From positions 1 to 64,000 of the forward strand of contig DASYEE010000031.1 in assembly GCA_036499165.1 (NCBI GenBank): DNA of 64,000 nucleotides, given 5' to 3'. The first letter of the stretch is position 1. Every line of letters starts with the position of its first letter. This stretch comes from Galbitalea sp036499165. Its GTDB lineage: Bacteria > Actinomycetota > Actinomycetes > Actinomycetales > Microbacteriaceae. The notes beneath the pieces are model-generated. The model searched no databases. It was not told the origin of the DNA and saw only the letters and a program-made list of their open reading frames with translations. Made by a program: the position numbers and the translations under genes. Of this stretch, positions 8,686-16,889 are shown in pieces.

Positions 8686-9375
8686 CTACAGCACGTTCAC
8701 ATCGAGCGGGATGCCAGGACCAAACGTGGTCGAGACGGTTCCCTTGGTGATGTAACGGCCCTTCGAGCTCGACGGCTTTGCGCGAACGACCTCGTCGAGA
8801 GCTGCCTTGATGTTCTCGGACAACTGCTCCGGAGTGAAGCCGGCTTTGCCGACGACGAAGTGCACGTTGGAGTGCTTATCCACGCGGAACTCGATCTTGC
8901 CGCCCTTGATGTCGGAGACGGCCTTGGCGACATCCGTCGTCACGGTTCCGGTCTTCGGGTTCGGCATGAGGCCACGCGGGCCGAGCACCTTTCCGAGTCG
9001 ACCGACCTGGCCCATGAGCTCGGGAGTCGAGACGGCGGAGTCGAACGCGGTGTAGCCGCCCGCAACCTTCTCGATGAGCTCTGAGCCACCGACCTCGTCT
9101 GCACCGGCTGCGATGGCGGCCTCGGCCGCTGCACCCGTCGCGAACACGAGAACGCGGGCGGTCTTGCCCGTGCCGTGGGGAAGGATGACGGTTCCACGAA
9201 CCATCTGGTCTGCCTTGCGCGGGTCGACACCAAGCTTCAGTGCGACCTCGACGGTCGAGTCGAACTTCTTCGACCCCGTCTCGCGAGCGACGGAGACCGC
9301 CTCGCTGGGGGTGTAGAACCTGCCCTCTTCGATCTTGTCCGCGGCGGCGCGGTATGCCTTTGACTTCGTAGCCAT
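8686..9375 (-). CDS. rplA: 50S ribosomal protein L1
   Basis: This 229-residue protein is a full-length L1, the ribosomal protein that forms the mobile L1 stalk on 23S rRNA and assists release of E-site tRNA. The PRGLMPNPKTGTVT signature and the MAxKSKAYRAAADKI start are typical. It follows rplK after two bases in the conserved secE-nusG-rplK-rplA order. A strong terminator lies directly after the stop, and rplJ does not follow until position 26. Confidence 0.98.
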   Translation of the reverse strand: MATKSKAYRAAADKIEEGRFYTPSEAVSVARETGSKKFDSTVEVALKLGVDPRKADQMVRGTVILPHGTGKTARVLVFATGAAAEAAIAAGADEVGGSELIEKVAGGYTAFDSAVSTPELMGQVGRLGKVLGPRGLMPNPKTGTVTTDVAKAVSDIKGGKIEFRVDKHSNVHFVVGKAGFTPEQLSENIKAALDEVVRAKPSSSKGRYITKGTVSTTFGPGIPLDVNVL

Positions 9376-9377
9376 GA

Positions 9378-9809
9378 TTACGCCTCCACCGTGATCCCCA
9401 TCGAACGGGCGGTGCCCGCGATGATCTTCATTGCGGCCTCGACGTCGTTCGCGTTGAGGTCGACCTGCTTCTGCTCCGCAATGGCGCGAACCTGGTCTTT
9501 GGTGAGTCGTGCGACCTTGACGGTGTGCGGGGTCGGTGACCCCTTCTGCACTCCTGCGGCCTTCTTGATGAGCTCGGCGGCTGGCGGAGTCTTCAGGATG
9601 AATGTGAAGCTGCGGTCTTCGTAGACGGTGATCTCTACGGGGATGACGTTGCCGCGCTGCGACTCTGTCGCGGCGTTGTACGCCTTGCAGAACTCCATGA
9701 TGTTCACGCCGTGCTGACCGAGAGCCGGGCCGATTGGCGGGGCAGGGTTTGCGGCGCCGGCCTGGATCTGAAGCTTAATCAGACCCGTGACCTTCTTCTT
9801 CGGTGCCAT
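9378..9809 (-). CDS. rplK: 50S ribosomal protein L11
   Basis: This 143-residue protein is a full-length L11, starting MAPKKKVTGLIKLQIQAGAANPAPPIGPALG, with the proline-rich GTPase-associated-centre hinge near the start. It binds the 23S rRNA thiostrepton loop and takes part in factor binding and stringent-response signalling. An AAGGAAA ribosome-binding site precedes the ATG. The 130-bp gap to nusG contains a CCATCCGGATGG palindrome (9854-9865) and a GCAC-AA-GTGC inverted repeat. Confidence 0.98.
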   Translation of the reverse strand: MAPKKKVTGLIKLQIQAGAANPAPPIGPALGQHGVNIMEFCKAYNAATESQRGNVIPVEITVYEDRSFTFILKTPPAAELIKKAAGVQKGSPTPHTVKVARLTKDQVRAIAEQKQVDLNANDVEAAMKIIAGTARSMGITVEA

Positions 9810-9939
9810 TTATTTTTCCTTTTCATTCGTGCCGCACAAGTGCGACGCTCCCGCCATCCGGATGGATGCGGTAATCGGTGGTCGAGCAGCCGCGGCGGAG
9901 CCCGGCGTTATCGAGACCAACCTTGTGAGTTTACAGGAT

Positions 9940-10992
9940 TTAAAGCTTCGTTACCTGCTCGAAGCTGAGCTCGACCGGCGTCTCGCGCTCGAACAGCGAA
10001 ACGAGGACAGTGAGCTTGCCACTCTCGGGCTTGATCTCGCTGATCGAACCGGGCAGGCCCGCGAACGAGCCTTCCTTGATCGTGATGGTCTCGCCGATCT
10101 CGAAGTCGACCTCGGCCGGGATGACCCGAGCAGCAGCCTTGCCCTTGCCGCCTGCGGTCTTCGCCGCCGGTGCCTCGACGATCTGCACGAGGCTCTTCAA
10201 CATGTTGAAGGCTTCCTCGAACCTGAGCGGCGTCGGGTTGTGCGAGTTGCCAACGAATCCGGTGACACCAGGGGTGTGGCGAACGACAGACCAGCTGTCT
10301 TCGTTGAGGTCCATGCGAACGAGCACGTAGCCGGGGATCCGAACGCGGTTGACCAGCTTGCGCTGCCCGTTCTTGATCTCAACGACATCCTCCATCGGCA
10401 CCTCGACCTGGAAGACGAAATCTTCCATGGCCATCGACACACGACGGTTCTCGATGTTCTGCTTGACGCGCTTCTCGAAGCCGGCGTAGGAGTGGATGAC
10501 GTACCACTTGCCGAACTGCGAGCGCAGCTCTGCGCGGAAGGCCTCGTAGGGGTCGACCTCGCTGTCGTCCGCGTCCGCGTCGGCGTCTGCCGGCACGATC
10601 GGGTCGCCGTTGTCGTCGAGCTCCGGGCCGTCGTACGGCGTGACGTCCTGCGGCTCTGCCGCCTCGTCTTCCTCTTCCAGCTCTTCCTCGTCGTCGGTTG
10701 CGGCAACCGCGGCATCCGCTTCGTCGATGGAGTCGATCTCGAGCGCGTCGTTCACGATCGCGTCGACCTCTGGATCGATGGCGGCGTCGAGCGCCTCGAG
10801 CAGCCCGGCCATGTCGCCGGCCTCCGTCTCGTCGTCGCCATCCTCGTCTACAACGTGAATGGCTTCGTTCTCGGCGTTCTCATCGGAGAGCTCGTCGGCT
10901 TCGAGGAAGTTGCCCTCCTGGGCCTCGTCCTCTTCTGACGACTGCTCGGCAGCCGTCCCGAGGTCGATATCCCGGCGGTCAGACTCAGACAC
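9940..10992 (-). CDS. nusG: Transcription antitermination protein NusG with acidic N-terminal extension
   Basis: This 350-residue protein has the NGN domain starting near KWYVIHSYAGFEKRVKQNI (about residue 172) and a C-terminal KOW domain (FAGLPGSISEIKPESGKLTVLV). NusG binds RNA polymerase and couples it to Rho or the ribosome. The first 170 residues are very rich in Asp, Glu and Ala and carry no known fold. Such extensions are typical of actinobacterial NusG, but this one nearly doubles the usual length of about 180 residues. It lies between secE and rplK in the conserved order. Confidence 0.97.
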   Translation of the reverse strand: MSESDRRDIDLGTAAEQSSEEDEAQEGNFLEADELSDENAENEAIHVVDEDGDDETEAGDMAGLLEALDAAIDPEVDAIVNDALEIDSIDEADAAVAATDDEEELEEEDEAAEPQDVTPYDGPELDDNGDPIVPADADADADDSEVDPYEAFRAELRSQFGKWYVIHSYAGFEKRVKQNIENRRVSMAMEDFVFQVEVPMEDVVEIKNGQRKLVNRVRIPGYVLVRMDLNEDSWSVVRHTPGVTGFVGNSHNPTPLRFEEAFNMLKSLVQIVEAPAAKTAGGKGKAAARVIPAEVDFEIGETITIKEGSFAGLPGSISEIKPESGKLTVLVSLFERETPVELSFEQVTKL

Positions 10993-11083
10993 TTGGATCT
11001 CATTTCATTTCATTGGAATTCGGGCGATACCCGAAAGAAGGCACTGTTACGCGCAACCCATGTGGGCACACGCGGGCGCTCGG

Positions 11084-11362
11084 CTAGGAAGCTGAGCCGA
11101 ATACCCAGTTCACCAGGAAGCCGAAGCCCTGGTCGAGGCCGTACACGAGCGCCATCATGACGACGACGAACGCGAGCACGACACCGGTGTAGCTGAACAG
11201 CTCGCGACGAGTGGGAGTGACCACCTTGCGCAGCTCGCCGAACACCTGGCGGACGAAGAGTGCAACACGCGCGAACGGGCTGCGCCTCTCGGCACGATCC
11301 TTTCGTGCGTTGGCGACGATGTCCTCACTGGGCTCGTCGATCACTTTCCTTGCCACACTCAC
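11084..11362 (-). CDS. secE: Preprotein translocase subunit SecE
   Basis: This 92-residue protein is single-spanning SecE. A charged N-terminal region is followed by the conserved amphipathic segment FARVALFVRQVFGELRKVVTPTRREL and one membrane helix (about 62-82). SecE clamps the SecY channel in the plasma membrane. It sits between tRNA-Trp and nusG, the canonical bacterial position, which confirms the call. Confidence 0.96.
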   Translation of the reverse strand: MSVARKVIDEPSEDIVANARKDRAERRSPFARVALFVRQVFGELRKVVTPTRRELFSYTGVVLAFVVVMMALVYGLDQGFGFLVNWVFGSAS

Positions 11363-11420
11363 TACCTTTCACCGTCAGCCGATGCGCTTGCGTTCTATTT
11401 GTGCTTCGCGTTACGACTTG

Positions 11421-11493
11421 CAGGGCGGACAGGACTTGAACCTGCAACCTGCGGTTTTGGAGACCGCTGCTCTACCAATTGAGCCACCGCCCT
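11421..11493 (-). tRNA. tRNA-Trp (anticodon CCA)
   Basis: A 73-base cloverleaf is readable on the minus strand. The acceptor stem is AGGGCGG/CCGCCCT with discriminator G73, as expected for bacterial tRNA-Trp; the D arm is GGCTC..GAGC, the anticodon stem loop is GCGGT-CTCCAAA-ACCGC with anticodon CCA, and the T arm is TGCAGGTTCAAGTCCTGT. The CCA tail is not encoded. It lies upstream of secE, as in most bacteria. Confidence 0.97.
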
Positions 11494-11565
11494 AAGGAGG
11501 CCGAAATCGCCTTCATGGCCGCTTTTGGGCACACGGAATCTTGGCAGATTTCAACTACCGACACC

Positions 11566-11593
11566 AGTGTACGGCATGAGTTGGGACCCCCAA
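11566..11593 (-). promoter_or_regulatory. Candidate promoter for tRNA-Trp/secE
   Basis: On the minus strand TTGGGG (11588-11593) and TACACT (11566-11571) are separated by 16 bases, about 72 bases upstream of the mature tRNA end. This is a plausible sigma-70-type promoter in an otherwise non-coding stretch (11494-11883). The rest of that stretch holds no recognisable gene. It must also contain the promoter of the plus-strand gene at 11884. Confidence 0.4.
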
Positions 11594-11883
11594 AAAGCGC
11601 GGCTCACGGCATCCGTCGCGGTGCATGAAAAAAACTTTGGTCTGCTCGCGTCATAGTTGCGCCGCGCCCCCGTCTCTTTGTGTGAACGGGGCAAACCACC
11701 ACCGGTCGATAACCACCGCATCACGAACCGCGCACTAACCACACGCACCACAAGGCAAAGCGAAGCTGAGTTCAGGCAGAGTCGCACGCACCATCCACCT
11801 CGTTCGAGGAAGGATGACGCATCGACGCGTAACTGACCCAAGCTTCCTTTTACTTCATCTCAAGGATCAGGAAGGTACCCATC

Positions 11884-13797
11884 GTGTTCACACACAACAC
11901 GCGGAAAACTGGGAACGGTACCCAGCGCTCGGCCGTCACGAGAGTCGCGGCCTTTGGCGCGGCCGCCGCCCTCGGGTCGGGACTCGCACTCGCAGCGCCA
12001 CTGGCGGCATCCGCTGACACCGCCAACTCGGCCTCCGCGCAGGGGCAGTTCCTGTCGGGCAGCATCGCAGGGACCAACCTCTCTCGCGTCGCCGCACTCG
12101 GGCCTGCCACAGCCAGCAACAACGGCACGCAATCGACCCAGGTGTCGCGCGACCCGCTCGCGGTCAGCGCGCTGAACCAGACTCTCATCAACCAGCCGAG
12201 CGGCGTGCAGCTGAACCTCGGCCAGATCGTCGACCTCGGCGCGCTGAGCCAGTACGCGCAGGCCGGTAAGGACGGAACGTCCATGGCGGCGAGCGGCGCT
12301 GTCAACAACGACGGCGGGATTGGAGCTGGCCAGGTCGGCGACAACTCGTCGGGATCGGCCAGCGTCGACCTCGATTCGCTGCTTGACTCACGCTTCGCGA
12401 AAGTGCTCAGCGACATGGACCTCAAGGCGAGCGCGGTGGCTGCGCAGGCTAATGCGAAGCAGGCAACTGCGTCAGGCCGATACTCTCTCTCCGGCCTGAC
12501 GCTGGACTTTACCAGCCCGGCCATCAGCGGACTTGACTCGAAGGTGAACAGCGCGCTCGCTCCGGTCACTGCCCAGCTGGCCAGCCTGGACGGCTCGAAC
12601 GGTGAGCTCGCGGGATCCGTCAATAAGGCGGTCACCGGGATCAGCCCGGCGCTCGGCATCCTGGGCACCAAGGCGACTGTGAATGCCAACGTCAACGCCG
12701 ACGTGAAAGCGGCCGTCGAGCCGCTCCTGACGGGCACGTACAGCAGCGACGGGGTGACGATGAACCTCCAGACGGGCGCCGTCTCTGTCGATCTTGCGAC
12801 GCTCCTCGGCGGCAAGTTGAACAGCGAACCGGCTGGCACGCAGGTGCTCTCGGATGCCGTCGTCAACCAGGTCCTGAACAACGTGACCCGGAGCGTGGCG
12901 AGCCTGGCAGACCAGGTGAAGAACAAGGTCTCGAACGCACTCGGCAACGCGAAGGTCAATGTGGATGTCGCCCTCGACCAGTCGACGCCCCAGACCCCGG
13001 TCCCCAGCAAGGTTTGCACGCCTGCCGCCTCAGGCGGACTCCTCGGCGGTGTGGTGGGCGGACTACTCTGCAACACCACCACGAAGGCGCTGCCTGCCCT
13101 CCAAACCAACCTCGGCGTGCACGTGCACGGCACCGTGTCGCAGATCGTCAGCGGACACGCACCGCAGGCGACCGCGAACGTGAAGCTGCTCGGCCAGCCA
13201 GTTTCGATCAACACGAACAACATCGTGTCTGGGCTCGGGAAGACGCTGAACTCGCACCTGCTCGGCTCGACCAGCGCGGTCAGCCAGCTCGGTGACTCCC
13301 TCGATACCAAGCTCGTTGACCCCGCTGCAACAGCGCTCACCGGCTCAAACGCCTCCGTCGGAACGGCGCTGAAGAGCGCGCTGTCCGTCACCCTCAACAA
13401 CCAGGCCAAGAATGCAGATGGCACATTCACCGAGACCGCGCTGCGAGTGCAAGCGGCACCTGCGCTCTCGGCGACGGGCGACCTCGCGACCATCAACCTC
13501 GCATCCGCAACCGTCGGCCCGAACGTTTCGCGAGTGGTCGCCCCTGGATCACCGACAGATCCGGGCGCACCGGGCGCACCGGGCGGGTCGACAACGGTCA
13601 GCGCCCCGAGCGGCTCTGGCGGCTCTGGCGGCTCTGGCGGCGCGAACTCGGCGGTGTCCCCGGCATCCTTCTCCAACCTCGCCTTCACGGGCGTCGGAAT
13701 CGCCACCCTGGTGGCCGTGATCCTCGCACTGCTGGCAGCGGGTGCCTATCTGGTGCGGGAGGGTTATCGGCGGAACAGCCGACGCCAGATTCTGTAG
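11884..13797 (+). CDS. Choice-of-anchor G family surface protein with LAFTG sortase signal
   Basis: This 637-residue secreted protein has a signal peptide with a hydrophobic segment at about 20-42, ending in AAPLAASA. A long Ala/Ser/Asn-rich region follows, with repeated GNLxVDLxxLL-type segments, and two cysteine pairs lie near residues 378-400. After a Pro/Gly/Ser linker the C-terminus has LAFTG (599-603), a membrane helix and an Arg-rich tail, which is a cell-wall sorting signal of the class-E (LAxTG) type. The overall pattern fits the choice-of-anchor G group. The GTG start follows AGGAAGG. No sortase gene is in the window, so anchoring depends on one elsewhere. The function is probably adhesive or structural. 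Confidence 0.85.
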   Translation: MFTHNTRKTGNGTQRSAVTRVAAFGAAAALGSGLALAAPLAASADTANSASAQGQFLSGSIAGTNLSRVAALGPATASNNGTQSTQVSRDPLAVSALNQTLINQPSGVQLNLGQIVDLGALSQYAQAGKDGTSMAASGAVNNDGGIGAGQVGDNSSGSASVDLDSLLDSRFAKVLSDMDLKASAVAAQANAKQATASGRYSLSGLTLDFTSPAISGLDSKVNSALAPVTAQLASLDGSNGELAGSVNKAVTGISPALGILGTKATVNANVNADVKAAVEPLLTGTYSSDGVTMNLQTGAVSVDLATLLGGKLNSEPAGTQVLSDAVVNQVLNNVTRSVASLADQVKNKVSNALGNAKVNVDVALDQSTPQTPVPSKVCTPAASGGLLGGVVGGLLCNTTTKALPALQTNLGVHVHGTVSQIVSGHAPQATANVKLLGQPVSINTNNIVSGLGKTLNSHLLGSTSAVSQLGDSLDTKLVDPAATALTGSNASVGTALKSALSVTLNNQAKNADGTFTETALRVQAAPALSATGDLATINLASATVGPNVSRVVAPGSPTDPGAPGAPGGSTTVSAPSGSGGSGGSGGANSAVSPASFSNLAFTGVGIATLVAVILALLAAGAYLVREGYRRNSRRQIL

Positions 13798-13815
13798 GCT
13801 GACGCACCGATAACT

Positions 13816-13859
13816 CGGTGGCCGGTGCGGGACCGCCCAGGGTCCTGCACCGGCCACCG
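13816..13859 (+). terminator. Long hairpin terminator after the surface protein
   Basis: A perfect 13-bp stem, CGGTGGCCGGTGC (13816-13828)/GCACCGGCCACCG (13847-13859), continues inward with GGACC/GGTCC after one mismatch. It starts 18 bases after the stop codon at 13797. It lacks a good T run, as is common in GC-rich actinobacteria. Repeat copy 2 follows 13 bases later. Confidence 0.75.
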
Positions 13860-13871
13860 TTCGTTCACCTT

Positions 13872-13936
13872 TCGGTGAGGGGCAACAGATCGCCCCAAAC
13901 GGGGCGCCGGAAGGGCGATCTGGCGCCCCTCACCGA
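13872..13936. repeat. 60-bp palindromic repeat, copy 2
   Basis: The outer arms TCGGTGAGGGGC/GCCCCTCACCGA and inner arms AGATCGCCC/GGGCGATCT are present, with the shared core AAACGGGGCGCCGGAAGGGCG. The right arm contains the stop codon of the DUF559 gene (13930-13932), so the last two codons of that gene lie inside the repeat. It sits between convergent genes. Confidence 0.88.
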
Positions 13937-14841
13937 GATGGATGAGTGCGAACGCGCATAATTCGATGGATCCGCGCAAGAAGCTCGGCCGGGTTGTTGA
14001 GGTCATCCGCGTTCAGCTCTATGACTGCCCAACCGTCGGCCTCAAGGCGCGATCGCCTGGACATGTCACGCCGCCACTGCGCGGGATCCCGGTGATAGTC
14101 GCCCTGGTACTCAATGTCGATCTTCGACTCCGGCAGCGCGAGGTCAAGTCGATAATTCGCGCCGCCGACGCGCACGGGGAGGTTGGAGACCAGTCCGCGG
14201 ATCCCGCCGACTGCCAGAATTGTCCGCAATTCCGACTCCTTGGGCGACTCCGAACGAGCGTCGAGGTGCTCGAGGGCAGCACGCCTCGAGACTCGACCGC
14301 GGCGATCGGGGTACCGACGGGCAGCGGCGGTAAGTTGCTCGCGTGAGACGAGAGGCGACCGCCAGTGGATGAGAAAGTCGCCGGCGGCAACCAGTTCGCG
14401 CATGCTGAGCAGTACCGCGAGCTCGCACCAGACTCGAGCGGGCGAACTGATTCGCAGCCCATCCAACGTCCAGTAATCCTCGCCCATGAGCTGAACCTTG
14501 TGGCCCACGACCCCCGCGGTCCCGACCGACCGCCGCGGCGCAACGACAGCGACATGGATTTTGCCAGGCACCTCGAGGCGACGCGGGAGGGGAACCCCGA
14601 GCAGGAGGGCAGCTGTGACGGAACTAAAGAACGACTCGGCATCCATTCGGACGGAGTACGCCTCGCACCGGCCGCGAATCGACTCGCGAATGACCTCCGG
14701 TCGAGCATCCCGAGTTCCGTAGAACGGGCGTGCAAGATCGCTTCCACGCAAGCGCTTCTGGCCCAAACCGGCGGCGAGCCCTGAGCCATAGGCGAAGGGT
14801 TGTGTGCGGTGGCCCTCCGGGAGCGGCACTAGTCGTGGCAT
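13930..14841 (-). CDS. DUF559 domain protein (Vsr/PD-(D/E)XK-like nuclease fold)
   Basis: This 303-residue protein has an N-terminal winged-helix-like part similar to AbiEi-type proteins and a C-terminal DUF559 nuclease-fold part. The latter includes SPKESELRTIL, YRLDLALPESKIDIEYQGDYH and GWAVIELNADDL, so the acidic D...E-Y catalytic pattern is present. The family is abundant and variable in Microbacteriaceae and its role is unproven; very-short-patch repair and antitoxin-like roles have both been suggested. The ATG at 14841 was preferred over a GTG at 14862 because AGGA lies at the right distance. The gene is flanked on both sides by the 60-bp palindromic repeat, and its stop codon lies inside one copy. 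Confidence 0.75.
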   Translation of the reverse strand: MPRLVPLPEGHRTQPFAYGSGLAAGLGQKRLRGSDLARPFYGTRDARPEVIRESIRGRCEAYSVRMDAESFFSSVTAALLLGVPLPRRLEVPGKIHVAVVAPRRSVGTAGVVGHKVQLMGEDYWTLDGLRISSPARVWCELAVLLSMRELVAAGDFLIHWRSPLVSREQLTAAARRYPDRRGRVSRRAALEHLDARSESPKESELRTILAVGGIRGLVSNLPVRVGGANYRLDLALPESKIDIEYQGDYHRDPAQWRRDMSRRSRLEADGWAVIELNADDLNNPAELLARIHRIMRVRTHPSR

Positions 14842-14894
14842 CCAGCGATCCTGCCGGAGCACGGCCTGGGCCGCCCAAGTTATCCACCGACCCG

Positions 14895-14955
14895 GGTGAG
14901 GGGCAACACATCGCCCTAAACGGGGCGCGGGAAGGGCGATCTGGCGCCCCTCAGC
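14895..14955. repeat. 60-bp palindromic repeat, copy 3
   Basis: The outer arms TGAGGGGC (14897-14904) and GCCCCTCA (14946-14953) and inner arms CATCGCCC/GGGCGAT enclose the core AAACGGGGCGCGGGAAGGGCG. It differs from copy 2 at only a handful of positions. It lies downstream of the response regulator stop (14989, minus strand) and upstream of the DUF559 start. Confidence 0.88.
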
Positions 14956-14988
14956 AGAGTACGGGCGAGGGCGAGCGGCGAGGGCGGG

Positions 14989-15636
14989 CTAGAGGAGTTT
15001 GCGCTGCTGCGCCCAGACCGTGAGCTCGTGGCGGGACGAGAGCTGGAGCTTGCGGAGGACGGCGGAGACGTGCGTCTCGACCGTCTTGATCGAGATGAAC
15101 AGCTCGGATGCGACCTCCTTATACGAGAATCCGCGCGCGATGAGCCGCATCACCTCCTGCTCCCGGGCAGAGAGCCGATCGAGCTCATCGGGTAGCTCGG
15201 CGCGCTCACCGGCTACCGCACCGAACGCGTCGAGGACGAAGCCGGCCAGCCGTGGCGAGAACACGGCATCCCCGCCTGCAACGGCGCCGACGGCGGCACT
15301 CACCTCGGCGCCCGACGAGCCTTTGGTGATGTACCCGCGAGCGCCAGCCCGGATGATGCCGACGACATCTTCTGCGGAGTCCGAGACGCTGAGCGCCAGG
15401 AACCGCACGTCGCCGAGCAGGCCGGCCGACCGCTGCAGCACCTCGGCACCGCCGCCGCCTGCTCCACCCGGCAGGTGCACGTCGAGCAGCACGACCTCGG
15501 GGCGCAGCTGCGCGATGAGCGCGACCGCGTCATCCACGGTGGCGGCCTCTCCAACGACTTCGACGGATGCGTCAAAGTCGGCCCGCAGGCCGGAACGGAA
15601 GATCGAGTGGTCGTCGACGATCACGACGCTAGTCAT
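14989..15636 (-). CDS. NarL/FixJ-family response regulator
   Basis: This 215-residue regulator starts MTSVVIVDDHSIFRSG, a receiver domain with a phosphoacceptor in PEVVLLDVHLPGG (D53), and ends in a LuxR-type helix-turn-helix (LSAREQEVMRLIARGFSYKEVASELFISIKTVETHV). A glycine-rich insertion, GGAGGGGAE, after the phosphorylation site is unusual. Its ATG overlaps the end of the kinase gene by eight bases. It should regulate the divergent PspC/LiaF-like operon at 16890. A longer frame to 15708 is inside the kinase gene and was rejected. Confidence 0.92.
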   Translation of the reverse strand: MTSVVIVDDHSIFRSGLRADFDASVEVVGEAATVDDAVALIAQLRPEVVLLDVHLPGGAGGGGAEVLQRSAGLLGDVRFLALSVSDSAEDVVGIIRAGARGYITKGSSGAEVSAAVGAVAGGDAVFSPRLAGFVLDAFGAVAGERAELPDELDRLSAREQEVMRLIARGFSYKEVASELFISIKTVETHVSAVLRKLQLSSRHELTVWAQQRKLL

Positions 15637-16786
15637 GGGCTGGCTCCAGGTGCAGGTGGACTTCGGTGCCGGTTCCGCCGGCACCCGGTGAGACTGTCGC
15701 GGTGCCACCGGCCCGTGTCATCCGGCCGATGATCGACTCACGGATGCCGAGCCGGTCGTCCGGCAGGGTTGCCATGTCGACCCCGGGCCCACGATCGCGA
15801 ACGAACACGTCGATGGACTCAGGCTTGGTCTCAACGTAGACGGACACGTCGCCGCCCGCGTGACGTGCTGCGTTCAGCATCGCCTCGCGCGCCGCCCCGG
15901 CAACCGCACCCGGCACCTGGTCGACGACCGTGCCAGCAGTCACGACGTCGATGCGCACCGCGTAATCGAGCTCGACGTTCGCCGCGATCTCCCGCAGCTC
16001 TGTCGCGAGGTCGACACGGGTCGGCACGTCTTCGGCGAACAACCAGTCGCGGAGCTCGCGCTCCTGCGCCCGTGCGATCCGTGCAACCTCGCTCGACGCC
16101 CCGGCCCTGGTCTGGATAAGCGCGAGCGTCTGCAACACAGAGTCGTGCAGGTGCGCGGCGATCTCCGCTCGCTGCTCCTCGCGCACGCGGGCCGCTCGCT
16201 CGGTCATGAGGCTGGTCCAGAGGGTAACGACGCGCGGCGCGACAAGCAACCCGACGGCGGCGATGATCGCGATCATCCCGAGCGCCGCATTGAATCCCTG
16301 CGGGCGAGACAGCAGCACGGCAACGCCTGCAAGGAGAAGCAGGAAAATGGATGCCGCGCGAACCCCCGTCGCGTACGCGCGCGAGCGCGCGGGGTCGGCC
16401 GAGTCCATGAGCAGCGACCAGACGACCGCTCCCCCGCCGGCCAGGATCACCCCGAACAACGAGAAGTTCACCCCGGCGTCGTTCCGCGACAGGACGGTCG
16501 CCACGAGCGCGAGCAGGAAGGCGCCGGTCACCGCGACCAGCAACGCGGCCACCGGCACGCGCCTCGACACCGGTGTCGCCGCATCCAGGCCTGGCTCCAT
16601 CGGGGTAAGCGCCCACAGCCACAGGTAGAGCAGGATGCCCGCCCCGCCAACCGCGACGAGGCACACGAAGGCGATGCGAACCACGGGCACCGGCAGGCGC
16701 AAATGCGCACCGAGCGCCGCGGAAACCCCGCCGAGCATGGCACGGCGCGGCCGTACGAACGGCGGCCGGATGGATGCGGTGGTCAC
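15629..16786 (-). CDS. PspC-domain sensor histidine kinase (NarL type)
   Basis: This 385-residue protein has an N-terminal PspC domain (about 11-65, MLGGVSAALGAHLRLPVPVVRIAF) followed by further membrane helices up to about 185. A HisKA_3 dimerisation domain carries the HDSVLQT box (His 214), and the ATPase domain is of the NarL class. PspC-kinase fusions are widespread in actinobacteria and are thought to sense envelope stress, as LiaS does in Firmicutes. It is translationally coupled to its response regulator and divergent from a PspC/LiaF-like membrane protein, so these genes form one module. Confidence 0.92.
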   Translation of the reverse strand: MTTASIRPPFVRPRRAMLGGVSAALGAHLRLPVPVVRIAFVCLVAVGGAGILLYLWLWALTPMEPGLDAATPVSRRVPVAALLVAVTGAFLLALVATVLSRNDAGVNFSLFGVILAGGGAVVWSLLMDSADPARSRAYATGVRAASIFLLLLAGVAVLLSRPQGFNAALGMIAIIAAVGLLVAPRVVTLWTSLMTERAARVREEQRAEIAAHLHDSVLQTLALIQTRAGASSEVARIARAQERELRDWLFAEDVPTRVDLATELREIAANVELDYAVRIDVVTAGTVVDQVPGAVAGAAREAMLNAARHAGGDVSVYVETKPESIDVFVRDRGPGVDMATLPDDRLGIRESIIGRMTRAGGTATVSPGAGGTGTEVHLHLEPAHD

Positions 16787-16889
16787 GCCCCCATCAAACC
16801 ACCCCGATCCGGGCGGCAGAGCGAAATCAGGGTCGGTTCGGGGTCATCCCCCATAGCTGGCGGGCGGGCGCGAGGGCCAGCATCGAGGT

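Noticed and set aside
9787..10938. A 383-codon plus-strand frame opposite nusG
   Set aside because: It is the complement of the acidic NusG extension and core; nusG is certain.
11850..13706. A 618-codon minus-strand open frame opposite the surface protein
   Set aside because: The plus-strand frame has a signal peptide, sorting signal and terminator; the minus frame has none of these.
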